Of a stretch of DNA of 64,000 nt, positions 36,601-49,135 are shown in pieces; position 1 is the first letter of the stretch, and every line of letters starts with the position of its first letter. Both the position numbers and the translations under genes were made by a program. Source of the stretch: Panulirus ornatus (lineage: Eukaryota > Arthropoda > Malacostraca > Decapoda > Palinuridae); the NCBI RefSeq assembly GCF_036320965.1, contig NC_092255.1:11371703-11435702 (forward strand), read 5' to 3'. The notes under the pieces are model-generated. The model was given only the letters and a program-made list of their open reading frames with translations. It made no database searches and was not told the origin of the DNA.

Positions 36601-36772
36601 TTTTTCTCATCTTGGATACATCCACACACATTTAGACACCCGAATCTGAGCCTTCGAGGACGTTGAGCACTCCCCGCGTGACTTCTCCTTCTGTTTCCCC
36701 TCTTAGAAAGTTAAAATACAAGGAGGGTAGGGTTACCAGCCCCCCCGCTTCCGTTTCCTTTAGTCGCCTTCT
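33642..36772 (-). mobile_element. RTE-type LINE copy M, duplicate of copy L
   Basis: On the minus strand: 5' UTR remnant near 36,770-36,620, EEP ([12 protein letters not shown] near 36,540, [14 protein letters not shown] near 36,310, GALNAKVSNV near 36,220, SDHCLVEVKV near 35,935), linker (WWDEEMRLLVKEKREAFGR near 35,640), reverse transcriptase ([17 protein letters not shown] near 34,960, ADDTAQVADS near 34,540) and C-terminal block (33,825-34,367). The frame is heavily broken. It shares with copy L many substitutions not seen in other copies (for example the LSIPGKPYGRVFIERV segment), the joint to PLE DNA on one side and the joint to another LINE on the other. Confidence 0.85.
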
Positions 36773-39700
36773 GTCATGTATAATGCACCGAAACCACAGC
36801 TCCCTTTCCATATCCAGGCCCCACAAAACTTCCCATGGTTTACCCCAGACGCTTCACATGTCCTGGTTCAATCCACTGACAGCACGTCGACCCCGTATAC
36901 TACATCGCTCCAATTCACTCTATTCCTTGCTCGCCTTTCACCCTCCTGTATGTTAAGGCCCCGATCACTCAAAGTCATTTTCACTCCATCTTTCCATCCT
37001 CAATTTGGTGTCCCACTTCTCCTTGTTCCCTCCACCTTTAACATATATATCCTCTTTGTCAATCTTTCCCCAATCATTCTCTCCATGTGACCAAACCATT
37101 TCAAAACACCCTCTTCTGCTCTCTCAACTACACTCTTTTTGTTACCACACATCTCTCTTACCCTATTATTACATACTCGATCAAACCACCTCATACCACA
37201 TATTGTCCTCAGACATCTCATTTCCAGCACATCCACCCACCTCCGCAGAACTCTATCCATAGCCCATGCCTCGCAACCATATAACATTGTTGGAACTACT
37301 ATTCCTTCAAACATACCCATTTTTGCTTTTGGAGATAATGTTCTCGACTTCCACGCATTCTTCAACGCTCCCAGAACTTTCGCCCCCTCCCCCACCCTAT
37401 GATTCACTTCCGCTTCCATGATTCCATCCGCTGCCAAATCCACTCGCAGACATCTAAAACACTTCACTTCCTCCATTTTTTTTCCATTCAAACTTACCTT
37501 CCAATTGACTTGTCCCTCAACCCTACTGTACGTAATAACCTTGCTCTTATTCACATTTACTCTCAAATTTCTTCTCTCACACACTTTATCAAACTCAGTC
37601 ACCAGCTTCTGCAGTTTCTCACACGAATCAGCCACCAGCGCTGTATCATCAGTGAACAACAACTGACTCACTTCCCAGCTCTCTCATCCAGAAAAGAGTG
37701 CATACTTGCCCCTCTTTCCAAAGCTCTTGCATTCACCTCCCTAACAACCCCATCAACGAAAAACTAAAAAACCATGGAGACATCACGCACCCCTGCCGGA
37801 AACCAACGTTCACTGAGAACCAATCACTTTCCGCTCTTCTTACTCGCACACATGCCTTACATCCTCAATAAAAACATTTCACTGCTTCTAACAACTTGCC
37901 TCCCAGAACATATATTCATAATACCTTCCATAGAGGATCTCTATCAACTCTATCATATACCTTCTCCAGATCCATAAGTGCTACAAAGAAATCCATTTGC
38001 TTTTCTAAGTATTTCTCACATACATTCTTCAAAACAAACACTTCTGAAACCACACTGCTCTTCCCCAATCTGATGATCTGTACATGTCTTCATCTTCTTA
38101 ATCAATACCCTCCCATGAAATTTCCCAGCAATACTCAACAAACCTATACCTCTGTGATTTGAGCACTCATTTTTATCCCCTTTGCGTGTGTACAATGTCA
38201 CTATGCAAGCATACCGCCAATCCTCAGGCACCTCACCATGAGTCATACAAACAGTGAATAACCATACAAACCAGTCAACAATACAATTACCCTCTTTTTT
38301 AATAAATTCCACTGCATTACCATCCAAACCCGCTGCCTTGCCAGCTATCATCTTCCGCAAAGCTTTACTACTTTTCTCTGTTTACCAACTTATTCTCCCA
38401 AACCCTCTCACTTTGCACACCACCTCGACCAAAGCACCCTATCATCATACACATTGAACAAAATTTCAAAATTCTCACTCCATCTCCTTCTCACATCACA
38501 ACTACTTGTTTTCACCTCCCCATTTGGCCCCTTCAGTGATGTTGCCAGTTGTTCCTTTGTCTTAAGCACTTTATATACCTCCTTTCAAAACATATTTCTA
38601 TTCTCTCTATAATTCAATGATACTCTCTCACTCCAACTCTCATTTGCCCTCTTTTTCGCCCCCTGCACCTTTCTCTTAACCTCCAGCCTCTTTCTTTTAT
38701 AAGTCTCCCACACATTTTCATCGTTTGTCTCCAAAAATCGTCCAAATACCTCACTTTCCTCTTTCACTAATAATCTTACTTCTTCAGCCCACCACTCACT
38801 ACCCTTTCTAATCTGTCCACTTCCCACACTTCTCATTCCGCAAGCATGTTTTGCGTAAGCCATCACTGCTTTCTTAAGTACTTCTCATTCGTCCCCCTCC
38901 CCCTTACGTCCTTTCTCACATTTTTCATTCTGTAGTCAGTCTCTCCTGGTACTTCCTCACACAAGTCTCCTTCCCAAGCTCACTCACTCTCACCACTTTC
39001 TTCACCCTAATATTCTCTCTTCTTTTCTGAAAACCCCTACAAATCTTCACCATCTCCTCCACAAGATAATGATCAGACACCCCTCCAGTTGCACCTCTCA
39101 GCTCATTGACATCCAAAAGTCTCTTTCGCGCGCCTATCAATTAACACATAATTCAATAACGCTCTCTGGCCATCTCTCCTACCTACATACGTATACTTAT
39201 GTATATCTCTCTTTTTAAACCAGGTATTCCCAATCACCAGTCCTTCTCCGCACATAAATCCACAAGTTCTACACCCTATATACACCAATTATTCCCTCAA
39301 CTTCCACATTACTCAACTTGGTATTCAGATCATACATCATTAAAACCCGGTCTCGTGCATCAAAATTACTAACACTATCTCATCTGTTCGCAGAACACTT
39401 GCCTCTCATGATCTTTCTTCTCACGCCCATATCAATCTAGAGTTTACTTTGTTACACTCTATCACATACTCCCACCATTACTGTTTCAGGAGTAGTGTTA
39501 CTCCTTCCCTTGCTCTTTTCCTCTAACTAACCCCATTACCCTTGAGCTTCGTTTCACTTAGAGCCAAAACATCCAGGTTCCTTTCTTCAAACATACTACT
39601 TATCTCTCCTTTCTCTCCACACACATTTGGACACCCCAATCTGAGCCTTCGAGGAGGATGAGCACTCCCCGCATGACTCCTTCTCCTGTCTCCCCTTTTA

Positions 39701-39808
39701 GAAAGTTAAAATACAAGAAGGGGAGGGTTTCTAGCCTCCCGCTCCCGTCCCCTTTAGTCGCCTTCTACGACACGTGAGGAATGCGTGGGAAGTATTCTCT
39801 CTACCCTA
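36771..39808 (-). mobile_element. RTE-type LINE copy R, near full length, degenerate
   Basis: The minus strand runs from a 5' UTR remnant (39,808: TAGGGTAGAGAGAATACTTC) through a fragmentary EEP (short-deleted near 39,300-39,540), [16 protein letters not shown] near 39,200, SDHYLVEEMVK near 39,080, linker (38,585-38,866), reverse transcriptase (38,016-38,360; [11 protein letters not shown] near 37,650, with A to T in motif C) and C-terminal block (to about 36,950), ending in 3' UTR at GTCATGTATAATGC. Many indels are present. The 3' part (36,771 to about 37,120) is nearly identical to that of copy N; further upstream the two diverge. Confidence 0.83.
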
Positions 39809-39819
39809 TATATATTTGG

Positions 39820-41157
39820 GGACAAGAGCAAGGGAAGGAGTAGCACTACTTCTGAAACAGGATTGATGGGAGTGTGTGATAGAGTGTAAGAAAGTAAACT
39901 CTAGATTGATATGGGTAAAACTGAAAGTGGATGGAGAGAGATGGGTGATTATTGGTGCATATGCACCTGGGCATGAGAAGAAAGATCATGAGAAGCAAGT
40001 GTTTTGGGAGCAGCTGAGTGAGTGTGTTACGAGACCGGGTTATAGTAATGGATGATTTGAATGCAAAGGTAAGTAATATGGCAGTTGAGGGAATAATTGG
40101 TGTACATGGGGTGTTCAGTGTTGTAAATGGAAATGGTGAAGGGCTTGTAGATTTATGTGCTGAAAAGGGGCTGGTGATTGGGAATATTTGATTTAAGAAG
40201 AGAGATATACATATATATACGTATGTAAGCAGGAGAGATGGCCAGAGAGCGTTATTAGATTACGTGTTAATTTATAGGTGCGCGTAAGGGAGACTTTTGG
40301 ATGTTAATGTGCTGAGAGGTGCAACTGGAGAGATGTCTGATCATTATCTCGTGGAGGCGAAAGTGAAGATTTGTAGAGGTTTCCAGAAAAGAAGAGAGAA
40401 TGTTGGGGTGAAGAGAGTGGTGAGAGTAAGTGAGCTTGGGAAGGAGACTTGTGTGAGGAAGTACCTGGAGAGACTGAGTACAGGATGGAAAGAGGGGAGA
40501 ACAAAGGACATAAGGGGAGTGGGGGAGGAATGGGATGTATTTAGAGAAGCAGTGATGGCTTGTGCAAAAGATGCTTGTGCCATGAGAAGCGTGGGAGGTG
40601 GGCAAATTAGAAAGTGTAGTGAGTGGTGGGATAAAGAAGTAAGATTATTAGCGAAAGAGAGGTGAGAGAGGCATTTGGACGATTTTTGCAGGGAAATAAT
40701 GGAAATGGCTGGGAGATGTATAAAAGAAAGAGGCAGAAAGTCAAGAGAAGGATGCAAGAGGTGAAAAAGAGGGCAAATGAGAGGTAGGGAGAGAGAGCAT
40801 CATTAAATTTTATGGAGAATAGAAAGATGTTTTTTTATGGAGAATAGAAAGAGGTAAATAAAGTGCGTAAGACAAGGGAACAAATGGGAACATCAGTGAA
40901 GGGGGCAATGTGAGAAGGAGATGGAGTGAGTATTTTGAAGGTTTGTTGAATGTATTTGATGATAGAGTGGCAGATATAAGATGTTTTGGTCGAGGTGGTG
41001 TGCAAGGTGAGAGGGTTAGGGAGAATGATTTGGTAAACAGAGAAGAGATAGTAAAAACTTTACCGAAGATGGAAGCCGGCTAGGCAGCGGGTTTGGATGG
41101 TATTGTAGTGGAATTCATCAAAAAAAAAGTGGGTGATTGTATTGTTGACTGGTTGGT
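39820..41157 (+). mobile_element. RTE-type LINE copy T, both ends truncated
   Basis: The plus strand starts inside EEP ([12 protein letters not shown] equivalent), keeps [13 protein letters not shown] near 39,957, MDDLNAKVSNMAVEG near 40,050 (GDLN changed to DDLN), [10 protein letters not shown] near 40,335, the linker (WWDKEVRLLAKER near 40,625) and the start of reverse transcriptase to VDWLV, where it is cut and joined to PLE3. A 19-20 bp duplication (TTTATGGAGAATAGAAAGA) lies near 40,810-40,853. Many frame breaks. Confidence 0.85.
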
Positions 41158-42008
41158 CATGACAGAGTAGAGTTATTATTTCAATCAATGTTCCTTAGGG
41201 CATTACGTATTTGCAGTCCAGAGTTGACTGATGATGAGTTTGAGAAGATATATTCTATTGGATCTAAGTTAAAGTACCCTAGATCTTTCATTGATAGATC
41301 CTTTAAGTTAGCAAAGAAATTATTTTATAGAGTTTAGCCTAAACCTCCCATTGACACAAGGATTATTTTAGTTCTCCCTTTTAATAATAATTTCACTTTA
41401 CTTCCCATGTTACTCAAATCTTTTAATGTAAATGTTGCCTTCAGCAACAATAATACCATAAAGAATATCTTAATCAGGAATTCACCAGAAAATTCTCTTG
41501 GATGCATATATAAAGTGCCATGTGGAAATTGTGATGAATTTTATGTTGGGCAGACTGGTAAGGATATTTCTGTTAGACTTAAGCAACATAAATAGAGTAT
41601 AAGAACGGGACAAGTATCAAATGCCTTGTTTAATCACGTTAAAAACTATGATTATTGTATTGACAGGAGTAATGCCATCTCAGTTATTAACTCTAACTCT
41701 ATTACCACGAGAAATATCATTGAATCTCCTATTATCAAATACACAAAGAATTATAATCTTGATATTAGTGATGGTCTATACAAATTAGATAACTTTATTG
41801 TTCCCAAATTTGTAAAATCATAAGTTTATGAACGCTCGTTGTCTGTCTTGGACAATCGCATGTTTACCAAATGGCGTCCTAGCTTCGTCTCTTCGATGTA
41901 TATCAACTGACTTATATTTCTCTCTTGTGTCTCCCCTGATGGTGTGATTATTACACTAAAGTGCACTTGAGAACTTATCGTGTTTCATTTTCCCACGTGG
42001 ATTCATAG

Positions 42009-42010
<2 letters not shown>
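41158..42010 (+). mobile_element. PLE3: Penelope-like element 3' part
   Basis: The plus strand encodes the end of a Penelope-type protein followed by about 190 bp of non-coding 3' DNA that reappears inverted as PLE1 and PLE2. The joint to LINE copy T at the left is abrupt (CTGGTTGGT/CATGACAGAG). The right end passes into (AT)n after GGATTCATAGGA. Base composition is AT-rich and unlike the LINE. Confidence 0.82.
41169..41823 (+). pseudogene. Penelope-type linker and GIY-YIG endonuclease, two in-frame stops
   Basis: One frame can be read from about 41,169 to TAA at 41,821-41,823: FLRALRICSPELTDDEFEKI, SKLKYPRSFIDRSFKLAKK, then TAG near 41,335, ILVLPFNN, LLKSFNVNVAF, then the GIY-YIG-like block GCIYKVPCGNCDEFYVGQTG (about 41,500-41,560), KDISVRLKQHK, TAG at 41,593, and ALFNHVKNYDYCID to FIVPKFVKS. 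In Penelope-like elements a reverse transcriptase is followed by this GIY-YIG domain, which cuts target DNA. Here the reverse transcriptase itself is missing and the two stops make it non-functional. Confidence 0.82.

Positions 42011-42088
<78 letters not shown>
42011..42088. repeat. (AT)n microsatellite
   Basis: About 78 bp of AT repeat between the 3' end of PLE3 (plus) and the 3' tail of LINE copy U (minus). Confidence 0.97.
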
Positions 42089-42091
<3 letters not shown>

Positions 42092-43439
42092 TATACTTTG
42101 TCGCTGTCTCCCGCGTTTGCGAGGTAGCGCAAGGAAACAGACGAAAGAAATGGCCCAACCCCCCTCCATACACATGTATATACATACGTCCACACACGCA
42201 AATATACATACCTACACAGCTTTCCATGGTTTACCCCAGACGCTTCACATGCCCTGATTCAATCCACTGACAGCACGTCAACCCCGGTATACCACATCGC
42301 TCCAATTCACTCTATTCCTTGCCCTCCTTTCACCCTCCTGCATGTTCAGGCCCCGATCACACAAAATCTTTTTCACTCCATCTTTCCACCTCCAATTTGG
42401 TCTCCCTCTTCTCCTCGTTCCCTCCACCTCCGACACATATATCCTCTTGGTCAATCTTTCCTCACTCATTCTCTCCATGTGCCCAAACCACTTCAAAACA
42501 CCCTCTTCTGCTCTCTCAACCACGCTCTTTTTATTTCCACACATCTCTCTTCCCCTTACGTTACTCACTCGATCAAACCACCTCACACCACATATGGTCC
42601 TCAAACATCTCATTTCCAGCACATCCATCCTCCTGCGCACAACTCTATCCATAGCCCACGCCTCGCAACCATACAACATTGTTGGAACCACTATTCCTTC
42701 AAACATACCCATTTTTGCTTTTCGAGATAATGTTCTCGACTTCCACACATTCTTCAAGGCCCCCAGAATTTTCGCCCCCTCCCCCACCCTATGATCCACT
42801 TCCGCTTCCATGGTTCCATCCGCTGCCAGATCAACTCCCAGATATCTAAAACACTTCACTTCCTCCAGTTTTTCTCCATTCAAACTCACCTCCCAATTGA
42901 CTTGACCCTCAACCCTACTGTACCTAATAACCTTGCTCTTATTCACATTTACTCTTAACTTTCTTCTTCCACACACTTTACCAAACTGAGTCACCAGCTT
43001 CTGCAGTTTCTCACATGAATCAGCCACCAGCGCTGTATCATCAGCGAACAACTGACTCACTTCCCAAGCTCTCTCATCCCCAACAGACTTCATACTTGCC
43101 CCTCTTTCCAAAACTCTTGCATTTACCTCCTTAACAACCACATCCATAAACAAATTAAACAACCATGGAGACATCACACACCCCTGCCGCAAACCTACAT
43201 TCACTGAGAACCAATCACTTTCCTCTCTTCCTACACGTACACATGCCTTACATCCTCGATAAAAACTTTTCACTGCTTCTAACAACTTTCCTCCCACACC
43301 ATATATTCTTAATACCTTTCCACAGAGCATCTCTATCAACTCTATCATATGCCTTCTCCAGATCCATAAATGCTACATACAAATCCATTTGCTTTTCTAA
43401 GTATTTCTCACATACATTCTTCAAAGCAAACACCTGATC

Positions 43440-43444
<5 letters not shown>
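42089..43444 (-). mobile_element. RTE-type LINE copy U, short-3'-UTR subfamily, 5'-truncated
   Basis: The minus strand begins at [10 protein letters not shown] (43,444), covers the reverse transcriptase from motif A to the C-terminus, then the short 3' UTR (AAGCTGTGTAGGTATGT) and tail (CGCTACCTCGCAAACGCGGG). There is a frameshift between VDRDALW and KVLRIYG near 43,320 and a 3 bp deletion (one of the leucines of LLFADD). Otherwise it is intact, and close to copies DD, J and EE. Confidence 0.9.
42278..43348 (-). pseudogene. Copy U reverse transcriptase, 356 codons open
   Basis: The frame contains motif B ([18 protein letters not shown]), motif C ([13 protein letters not shown], one L shorter than sister copies), [72 protein letters not shown], and ends [12 protein letters not shown]. 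The first 10 codons ([10 protein letters not shown]) are a frameshifted reading of DRVDRDALW. Motif A lies upstream in another frame (43,248-43,448). Confidence 0.82.

Positions 43445-43534
<90 letters not shown>
43445..43534. repeat. (AT)n microsatellite
   Basis: About 90 bp of AT repeat between the truncated 5' side of copy U and the 3' end of S6. Confidence 0.97.
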
Positions 43535-43537
<3 letters not shown>

Positions 43538-43764
43538 ATACTATTCGCCATTTCCCGCGATAGCGAGGTAGCGTTAAGAACAGAGGACTGGGCCTTTGAG
43601 GGAATATCCTCACCTGGCCCCCTTCTCTGTTCCTTCTTTTGGAAAATTAAAAAAACAAAAAACGAGAGGGGAGGATTTCCAGCCCCCCGCTCCCTCCCCT
43701 TTTAGTTGCCTTCTACGACACGCAGGGAATACGTGGGAAGTATTCTTTCTCCCCTATCCCAGGG
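43535..43764 (-). mobile_element. S6: short LINE-derived element
   Basis: Minus-strand S copy. Tail side at left (ATACTATTCGCCATTTCC, CGCGATAGCGAGGTAGCG), 5' start at right (CCCTGGGATAGGGGAGAAAG, one G shorter than S5). The hairpin reads GTGTCGTAGAAGGCAACTAA. Flanked by (AT)n. Confidence 0.87.
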
Positions 43765-44473
<709 letters not shown>

Positions 44474-44657
44474 TGCGGTGTACGAACTTGATTCTGAAAT
44501 GGTCATAGGCGCATGTGATGAGTTCCTTCCCATACAAATAATGGGTAAATGTAAGAAAAGAGAAACAGCTCACCATCCAGGGCCAGGCGCTGACTACGGC
44601 GTCCTGGGCTCCCTGTAGCTCTCTGTAGCTGTTCAATCCACACTCTGTAACGGTAAG

Positions 44658-44779
44658 AATGATACACATTATCTCGATGATGATGGTGACATTAATTCAG
44701 TACATTAAGGTTACTCAGAATCGTACACGTTATCTCGATGATGATAGTGACATTCATTCGGTACATTAAGGTTACTCAG
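44658..44779. repeat. 61 bp tandem duplication
   Basis: Two adjacent units (44,658-44,718 and 44,719-44,779) share TTATCTCGATGATGAT, GTGACATT and GTACATTAAGGTTACTCAG, differing at about seven positions. Confidence 0.9.
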
Positions 44780-45465
44780 TTCAGTACAATGAAACTGCTG
44801 GAATATAGATGTTGCTTGATTACTCACCAAAGTCTACGGTGGGCTGAGAGATGTCATGAACAGCGACCAGGCCGGTGCTGCTGTGCACTCTTACGCTATC
44901 TGTAAAGTGTATTTATCAATAAGTAAAGCAGTGATTTACCCTGGTGCCACAAACCTACAACACCACCAACTACATGCTCTAACCACCACTCACATTGACT
45001 TTACTGACACCATAACCTACAACATCTACCGACCTTGAGTATATTCCGTTAGTAGGATCATCATTACCAGTGGCATTACTACAACCAGCACGGGACGAAT
45101 GTTTTTGTTTCTATCCATATAATGCTCGAATTGTCATTGTTGAAGATGACTACATTCGCTACTGCGTCTGATATCGTTATTACCACATTTTCTTTCGTAG
45201 TCACTGTACATCAGCCATAGTATATTCATTCAGAGTCCTACCAGTGCTACAAATATTTCATCATCTTGGCTTCTAACGTTTCTGGCAGTCATAATGGTAG
45301 TCGTGCCAGGAGTGATAGTTGTGATCAGCACCTGTACAACATTAATGGTATGTCCAGAATAACCATTAATCACATACTAATACTATCCCTTATTATCTCA
45401 ATCTGTTCTCATTGATATAAAGAGGAACAGAAAATGCGCGATAACCTAATTCTCCAGAAGTCAGT

Positions 45466-45571
45466 GTGGACAGGACTTTGCATGGCCATCAACAAAGTTA
45501 TCGTGGACAGGACTTTGCATGGCCATCAACAAAGTTATCGTGGACAGGACTTTGCATGGCCATCAACAAAA
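45466..45571. repeat. 37 bp tandem repeat, three units
   Basis: The unit GTGGACAGGACTTTGCATGG plus CCATCAACAAAGTTATC occurs at 45,466, 45,503 and 45,540. The first two are identical by eye and the last is incomplete (ends ACAAAATTAA). A 37 bp unit shifts frame at each step, so this is not a protein repeat. Confidence 0.95.
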
Positions 45572-46169
45572 TTAAAACTCACTCATGCTGCTGCCTGTAA
45601 TTGTTCTGTACTGTTGAATTTTCTTCCCATGAATATCTGTTCAAAATGCTGGTGCTATGATACCCGAAACTCCCTTTCAAAATGATGAATGCGCTTACAA
45701 TTTTTGTTACAATAAATCCGACCCTAATAAGCTATTTCCGTTTGGGTAAATGCTTGCCAAACTTTACTTAAAGATGGTCTTCTAACTCAGCAAATGTTTC
45801 GTCTTTCCTTCTTCCTTTACATCATGAAAAATTTTACAACTGCAACAACGTAGTTGGCTGTAACAACAGCCATCCGAGATGGTGCTGCTGTCCAAACTTG
45901 ATATCTAAAGTGTTCCCCGGAACCATTGAACCATTGTATACCTTCTAAGTTCCGATCACTGGTCTTACTTCAAGTCTCATTCATATTTGGCTACCAACAT
46001 AATCATACCGTCTTCTACCTGCACACATAAGGCACCTGTTCTACTCAAGTTTTATTTCTTTTCTTCGCAATAATTGTCTTCTCCCTTCTCGTCGCTCCAT
46101 CTTTTATATAAGTATGCTAGAGTCCAACGAACTTATGGTCCTCAGTCTCCGGTATCAGCAGAGTGCTAA

Positions 46170-47470
46170 CGATGACCGGGTTCCCGCCTGACTCTGCTGC
46201 CAACGGCGCGAGCTCAGGCAGTAGTAGTATCAGCTCTTCCAGTGACTACTCCCCCTTTTATTCGTCCTGTTTCTTTATCAATTATTTCACCAACATTCGT
46301 GATCTTTCAAGTAAATCTCTCTTCTGTTGAATACCATCAAACTAGTTCCTTTTCTTCTTTCTTATTACTCTGTGAGACCCAATCATCTAGTGGTACTCTA
46401 ACTGACCCTTTTCATATCACATATAATCGTCACTCCTGATTCCGTATCAGATGTGGTGTCTGTGCTTATGCCAACGTCAGGCTGTCCTTGAGGGATGTTG
46501 AACCCCCAAAAGTCGATGCTATCTAGCTGGGGGCTTTTCTACCAACTGCTTATATTTTTCTTTGCTTCGCCGACTACTCTCGTAACTCAATAAATCTTAT
46601 AACTTACGTGAGGCGTGTCATCTTCTCACTTTCATCAGCGTACACTATAAGTAATGACTGAACTCCAACGATGCAGATGGTGGTGGTGGTGGTTGGGAGT
46701 GGGAGTGTGTGTGTGTGTTTGTGTGTGTGTATGTGTGTGTGTTGGGGGGGGGGGGGGTAAGGGGGGAATTAAAGCCCTCACATTGTGTGTTCTCAATGAT
46801 GTCAAACAAATCATTCCCCAACCTCCCATATTCCTGATCGCTGCGATCACTCTTCAAAAAACTCTGGATCTGTTCATCAATTGTAATTCTCACCCCCCAG
46901 TTGGTTCATCTGACCACGCCCTCGACATTTTTCTCTTTTAAGTGCATCTCCTTCTGCAGCCCTTACTGAACATAAATATTGGCACCTTAATAACGCTAAC
47001 CGGAATAACTTGCATAAATTCTTTCTGACTCTTCTTAGGTAGACTACTACCTCTTCTCATGTGATGTTTCTGTCTCTGTTGAACGTATAGCAGAGGTTAT
47101 TGGAGCGGGAATGGAGGTATCTCTCCCTTCATCCTCTAAAATTTCCTCTTATTAGAATCCGTGATTCAACTATTTTTGCTCTGAGGCAGTTCAGGCGAAA
47201 GACCTGGAATATCGGGCTTGGAAAACCTCTCCCTCTTCTGATTCCCACTCAGCATTTGCTCTTAATTATTGTATGCTGTTCGTGGGGCGATGCGTTCCTT
47301 CTTCTCTTTATAAGTCTGATTTTTGACTGAAGGCATCTCTAACTACTTCTGTTGCTGTTCCTTTCTTATATTTTCTTTCACCGACAAAACAACACTTTTT
47401 TCTTTTCTCCTCGAGCACATTAAAGACTCCAGTCACTGGCAAAATCTACATCAAGGTCGGGCCTAAATTG
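46170..47470 (+). pseudogene. Degenerate jockey-like LINE relic (endonuclease region)
   Basis: Patches on the plus strand, in shifting frames, resemble a jockey-type non-LTR element: RIRCGVCAYANVRLSLRDVE near 46,445, FLCFADYSRNSINLITYV near 46,555, IKALTLCVLNDVKQIIPQPP near 46,770 and LDLFINCNSHPPVGSSDHAL near 46,865, where GSSDH matches the EEP catalytic SDH. Downstream, pieces such as IAEVI and GMEVSLPSSS near 47,090-47,120 fit the linker after the nuclease. No reverse transcriptase is recognised. The assignment rests on recalled family features; it is clearly dead. A low-complexity tract interrupts it at 46,677-46,765. Confidence 0.6.
46677..46765. repeat. Low-complexity (TGG)n/(GT)n/(G)n tract
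   Basis: GATGGTGGTGGTGGTGGTTG, then GT repeats with TTT and TAT interruptions, then a run of about 14 G. It lies within the jockey-like relic. Confidence 0.95.
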
Positions 47471-47916
47471 AAATAAAGAGAGGATTAAGAAGGGAAGAAA
47501 GAGACAAGGGAAAGTATCTACAAATTTTGGAGGAAGTGAAAAAACCTGTTTTTTAAGATGTGTCAGGTCATAGTTATTGGGAAAGACATGAGAAGGTAAA
47601 GAGTTCCAAAGCTTCGAGGTCTAGGGAAAGCAATATTTATCAAAATGGCCTGCCCTTGAGTTGCCAACGGCCACGCAGATATCACATGACGCAGCAACTT
47701 GCCGAGTATTGCGTGGTCTAGCTATTGGTGGGGGCACACAAGCAGCCAGCTCTCGGGAGCAGAAACCAAAATAATACCTAAAGGAGAGGGAAAATGAACC
47801 AACATTGTGGCGCAGGGCAAGAGGGCCAAGTTTGGAAGTTAGCCTGAGACAGTTATAAATCGGACCTCTTTCGAACCGACTTTTCCAAGTAATGATGCAG
47901 AGGTAGAACCATCCTC
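47471..47916. other. Unassigned sequence, possible repeat 3' region
   Basis: No coding potential seen. It contains GAAAGAGACAAGGGAAAGTA, TTTTGGAGGAAGTGAAAAAA, GTGTCAGGTCATAGTTATTG and AGCAACTTGCCGAGTATTGC. It follows the jockey-like relic and could belong to another dispersed repeat, but I cannot confirm this from the window, because it occurs only once here. Confidence 0.35.
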
Positions 47917-49135
47917 ACCTTGTGACTCACTTCCGCTTCCATGGTCCCATCCTCTGCTAAATCCACTTCCGGATATCTAAAACACTTCACTTCGCCAGTT
48001 TTTCTACATTCAAACTTACTTCCCAATTTACTCGTCCATCAACCCTACCTTGCTTTATTCTCATTACTCTCAACTCTCTTCTCTCACACACTTTACCAAA
48101 CTCAGTCATCAACTTCTGCAGTTTCTCATCCGAATCAGCCACCAGCGCTGTACCATCAGCGAACAACAACTGACTCACTTCCCAGGCCCTCTCATCCACA
48201 ACAGACTGCATACTTGTTCCTATGTCCAAAACTCTTGTATTCACCTTCCTAATCACCCCATCCATAAACAAATTAAACATCCATGGAAACATCACGCACC
48301 CCTGCCGCAAACTGACATTCACTGGGAACCAATCACTGTCCTCTCTTCCTACTCGTACACATGCCTTACATCCTTGGTGGAAACTTTTCACTGCTTCTAA
48401 CAACTTGCCTCCCTAGCCGTATACTCATAAAACCTTCCAAAAAGCATCTCTATCAACCCTATCATATGCCTTCTCCAGATCCATTAATGCTACAACAAAT
48501 CCATCTGTTTTTCTAAACATTTCTCGCATACATTCTTCAAAGCAAACACCTGATCCACACATCCTCTACCACTTCTGAAACCTCTCTGCTCTTCCCCAGT
48601 CTGATGATCTGTACATGCCTTTACCCTCTCAATCAATACCCTCCCATATATTTTCCCAGGAATACTCAAAAAACTTATGCCTCTGTAATTTGAACATTCA
48701 CGTTTATCTCCTTTGCCTTTGTACAATGGCACTATGCATGCATTTTGCCTATCCTCAGGCACTTCACCATGATCCACACATACATTTAATATCCTTACCA
48801 ACAAATCAACAGCACAGTCACCCCCTTTTTAAATAAATTCCACTGCAATACCATCCAAACCCGCCGCCTTGCCGGCTTTCATCTTCCGCAAAGCTTTCAC
48901 TACCTCTTCTCTGTTTACCAAACCATTCTCCCTGACCCTCTTATTTCGTACACCACCTACAACAAAACACCCTATATCTGCCACTCTATCATCAACACAT
49001 TCAACGAACCTTTAAGATACTCACTCCATCTCCTCACTTCATCACTGCTTGTTATTACCTCCCCATTTGCCCCCTTCACCGATGTGCCCATTTGTTCTCT
49101 TGTCTAACGCACTTTATTTACCTTCTTCCAAAACA
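47917..49135 (-). mobile_element. RTE-type LINE copy V, reverse transcriptase part
   Basis: The minus strand starts just past the linker (VNKVR equivalent, 49,120) and covers [19 protein letters not shown] near 48,880, NYRGISFLSIPGKIYGRVL near 48,680, [18 protein letters not shown] near 48,560, motif A ([12 protein letters not shown] near 48,480), motif B (SLRQGCVMFPWMFNLFMDG near 48,290), motif C as FADGTALVADS near 48,150 (second catalytic D changed to G) and FRYPEVDLAEDG near 47,970. It ends inside the coding region at both sides and joins copy W head-to-head. Confidence 0.87.

Larger units (their letters stand above)
44474..46169. other. Unassigned sequence with small tandem repeats
   Basis: No gene is recognised. 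The short open frames (for example 45,434-45,685) owe their length to a tandem repeat. Composition is ordinary, with runs such as CCACCACTCAC and ATCATTACCAGTGGCATTAC. Two local tandem duplications are listed separately. This could be single-copy intergenic DNA or decayed repeat. Confidence 0.4.

Noticed and set aside
41407..41823. Host GIY-YIG nuclease gene
   Set aside because: The domain follows a Penelope-type linker, has two in-frame stops, and its downstream DNA recurs as PLE1 and PLE2.
45434..45685. 83-codon frame as a small gene
   Set aside because: Nearly half of it is the 37 bp tandem repeat read in three successive frames; no family features.
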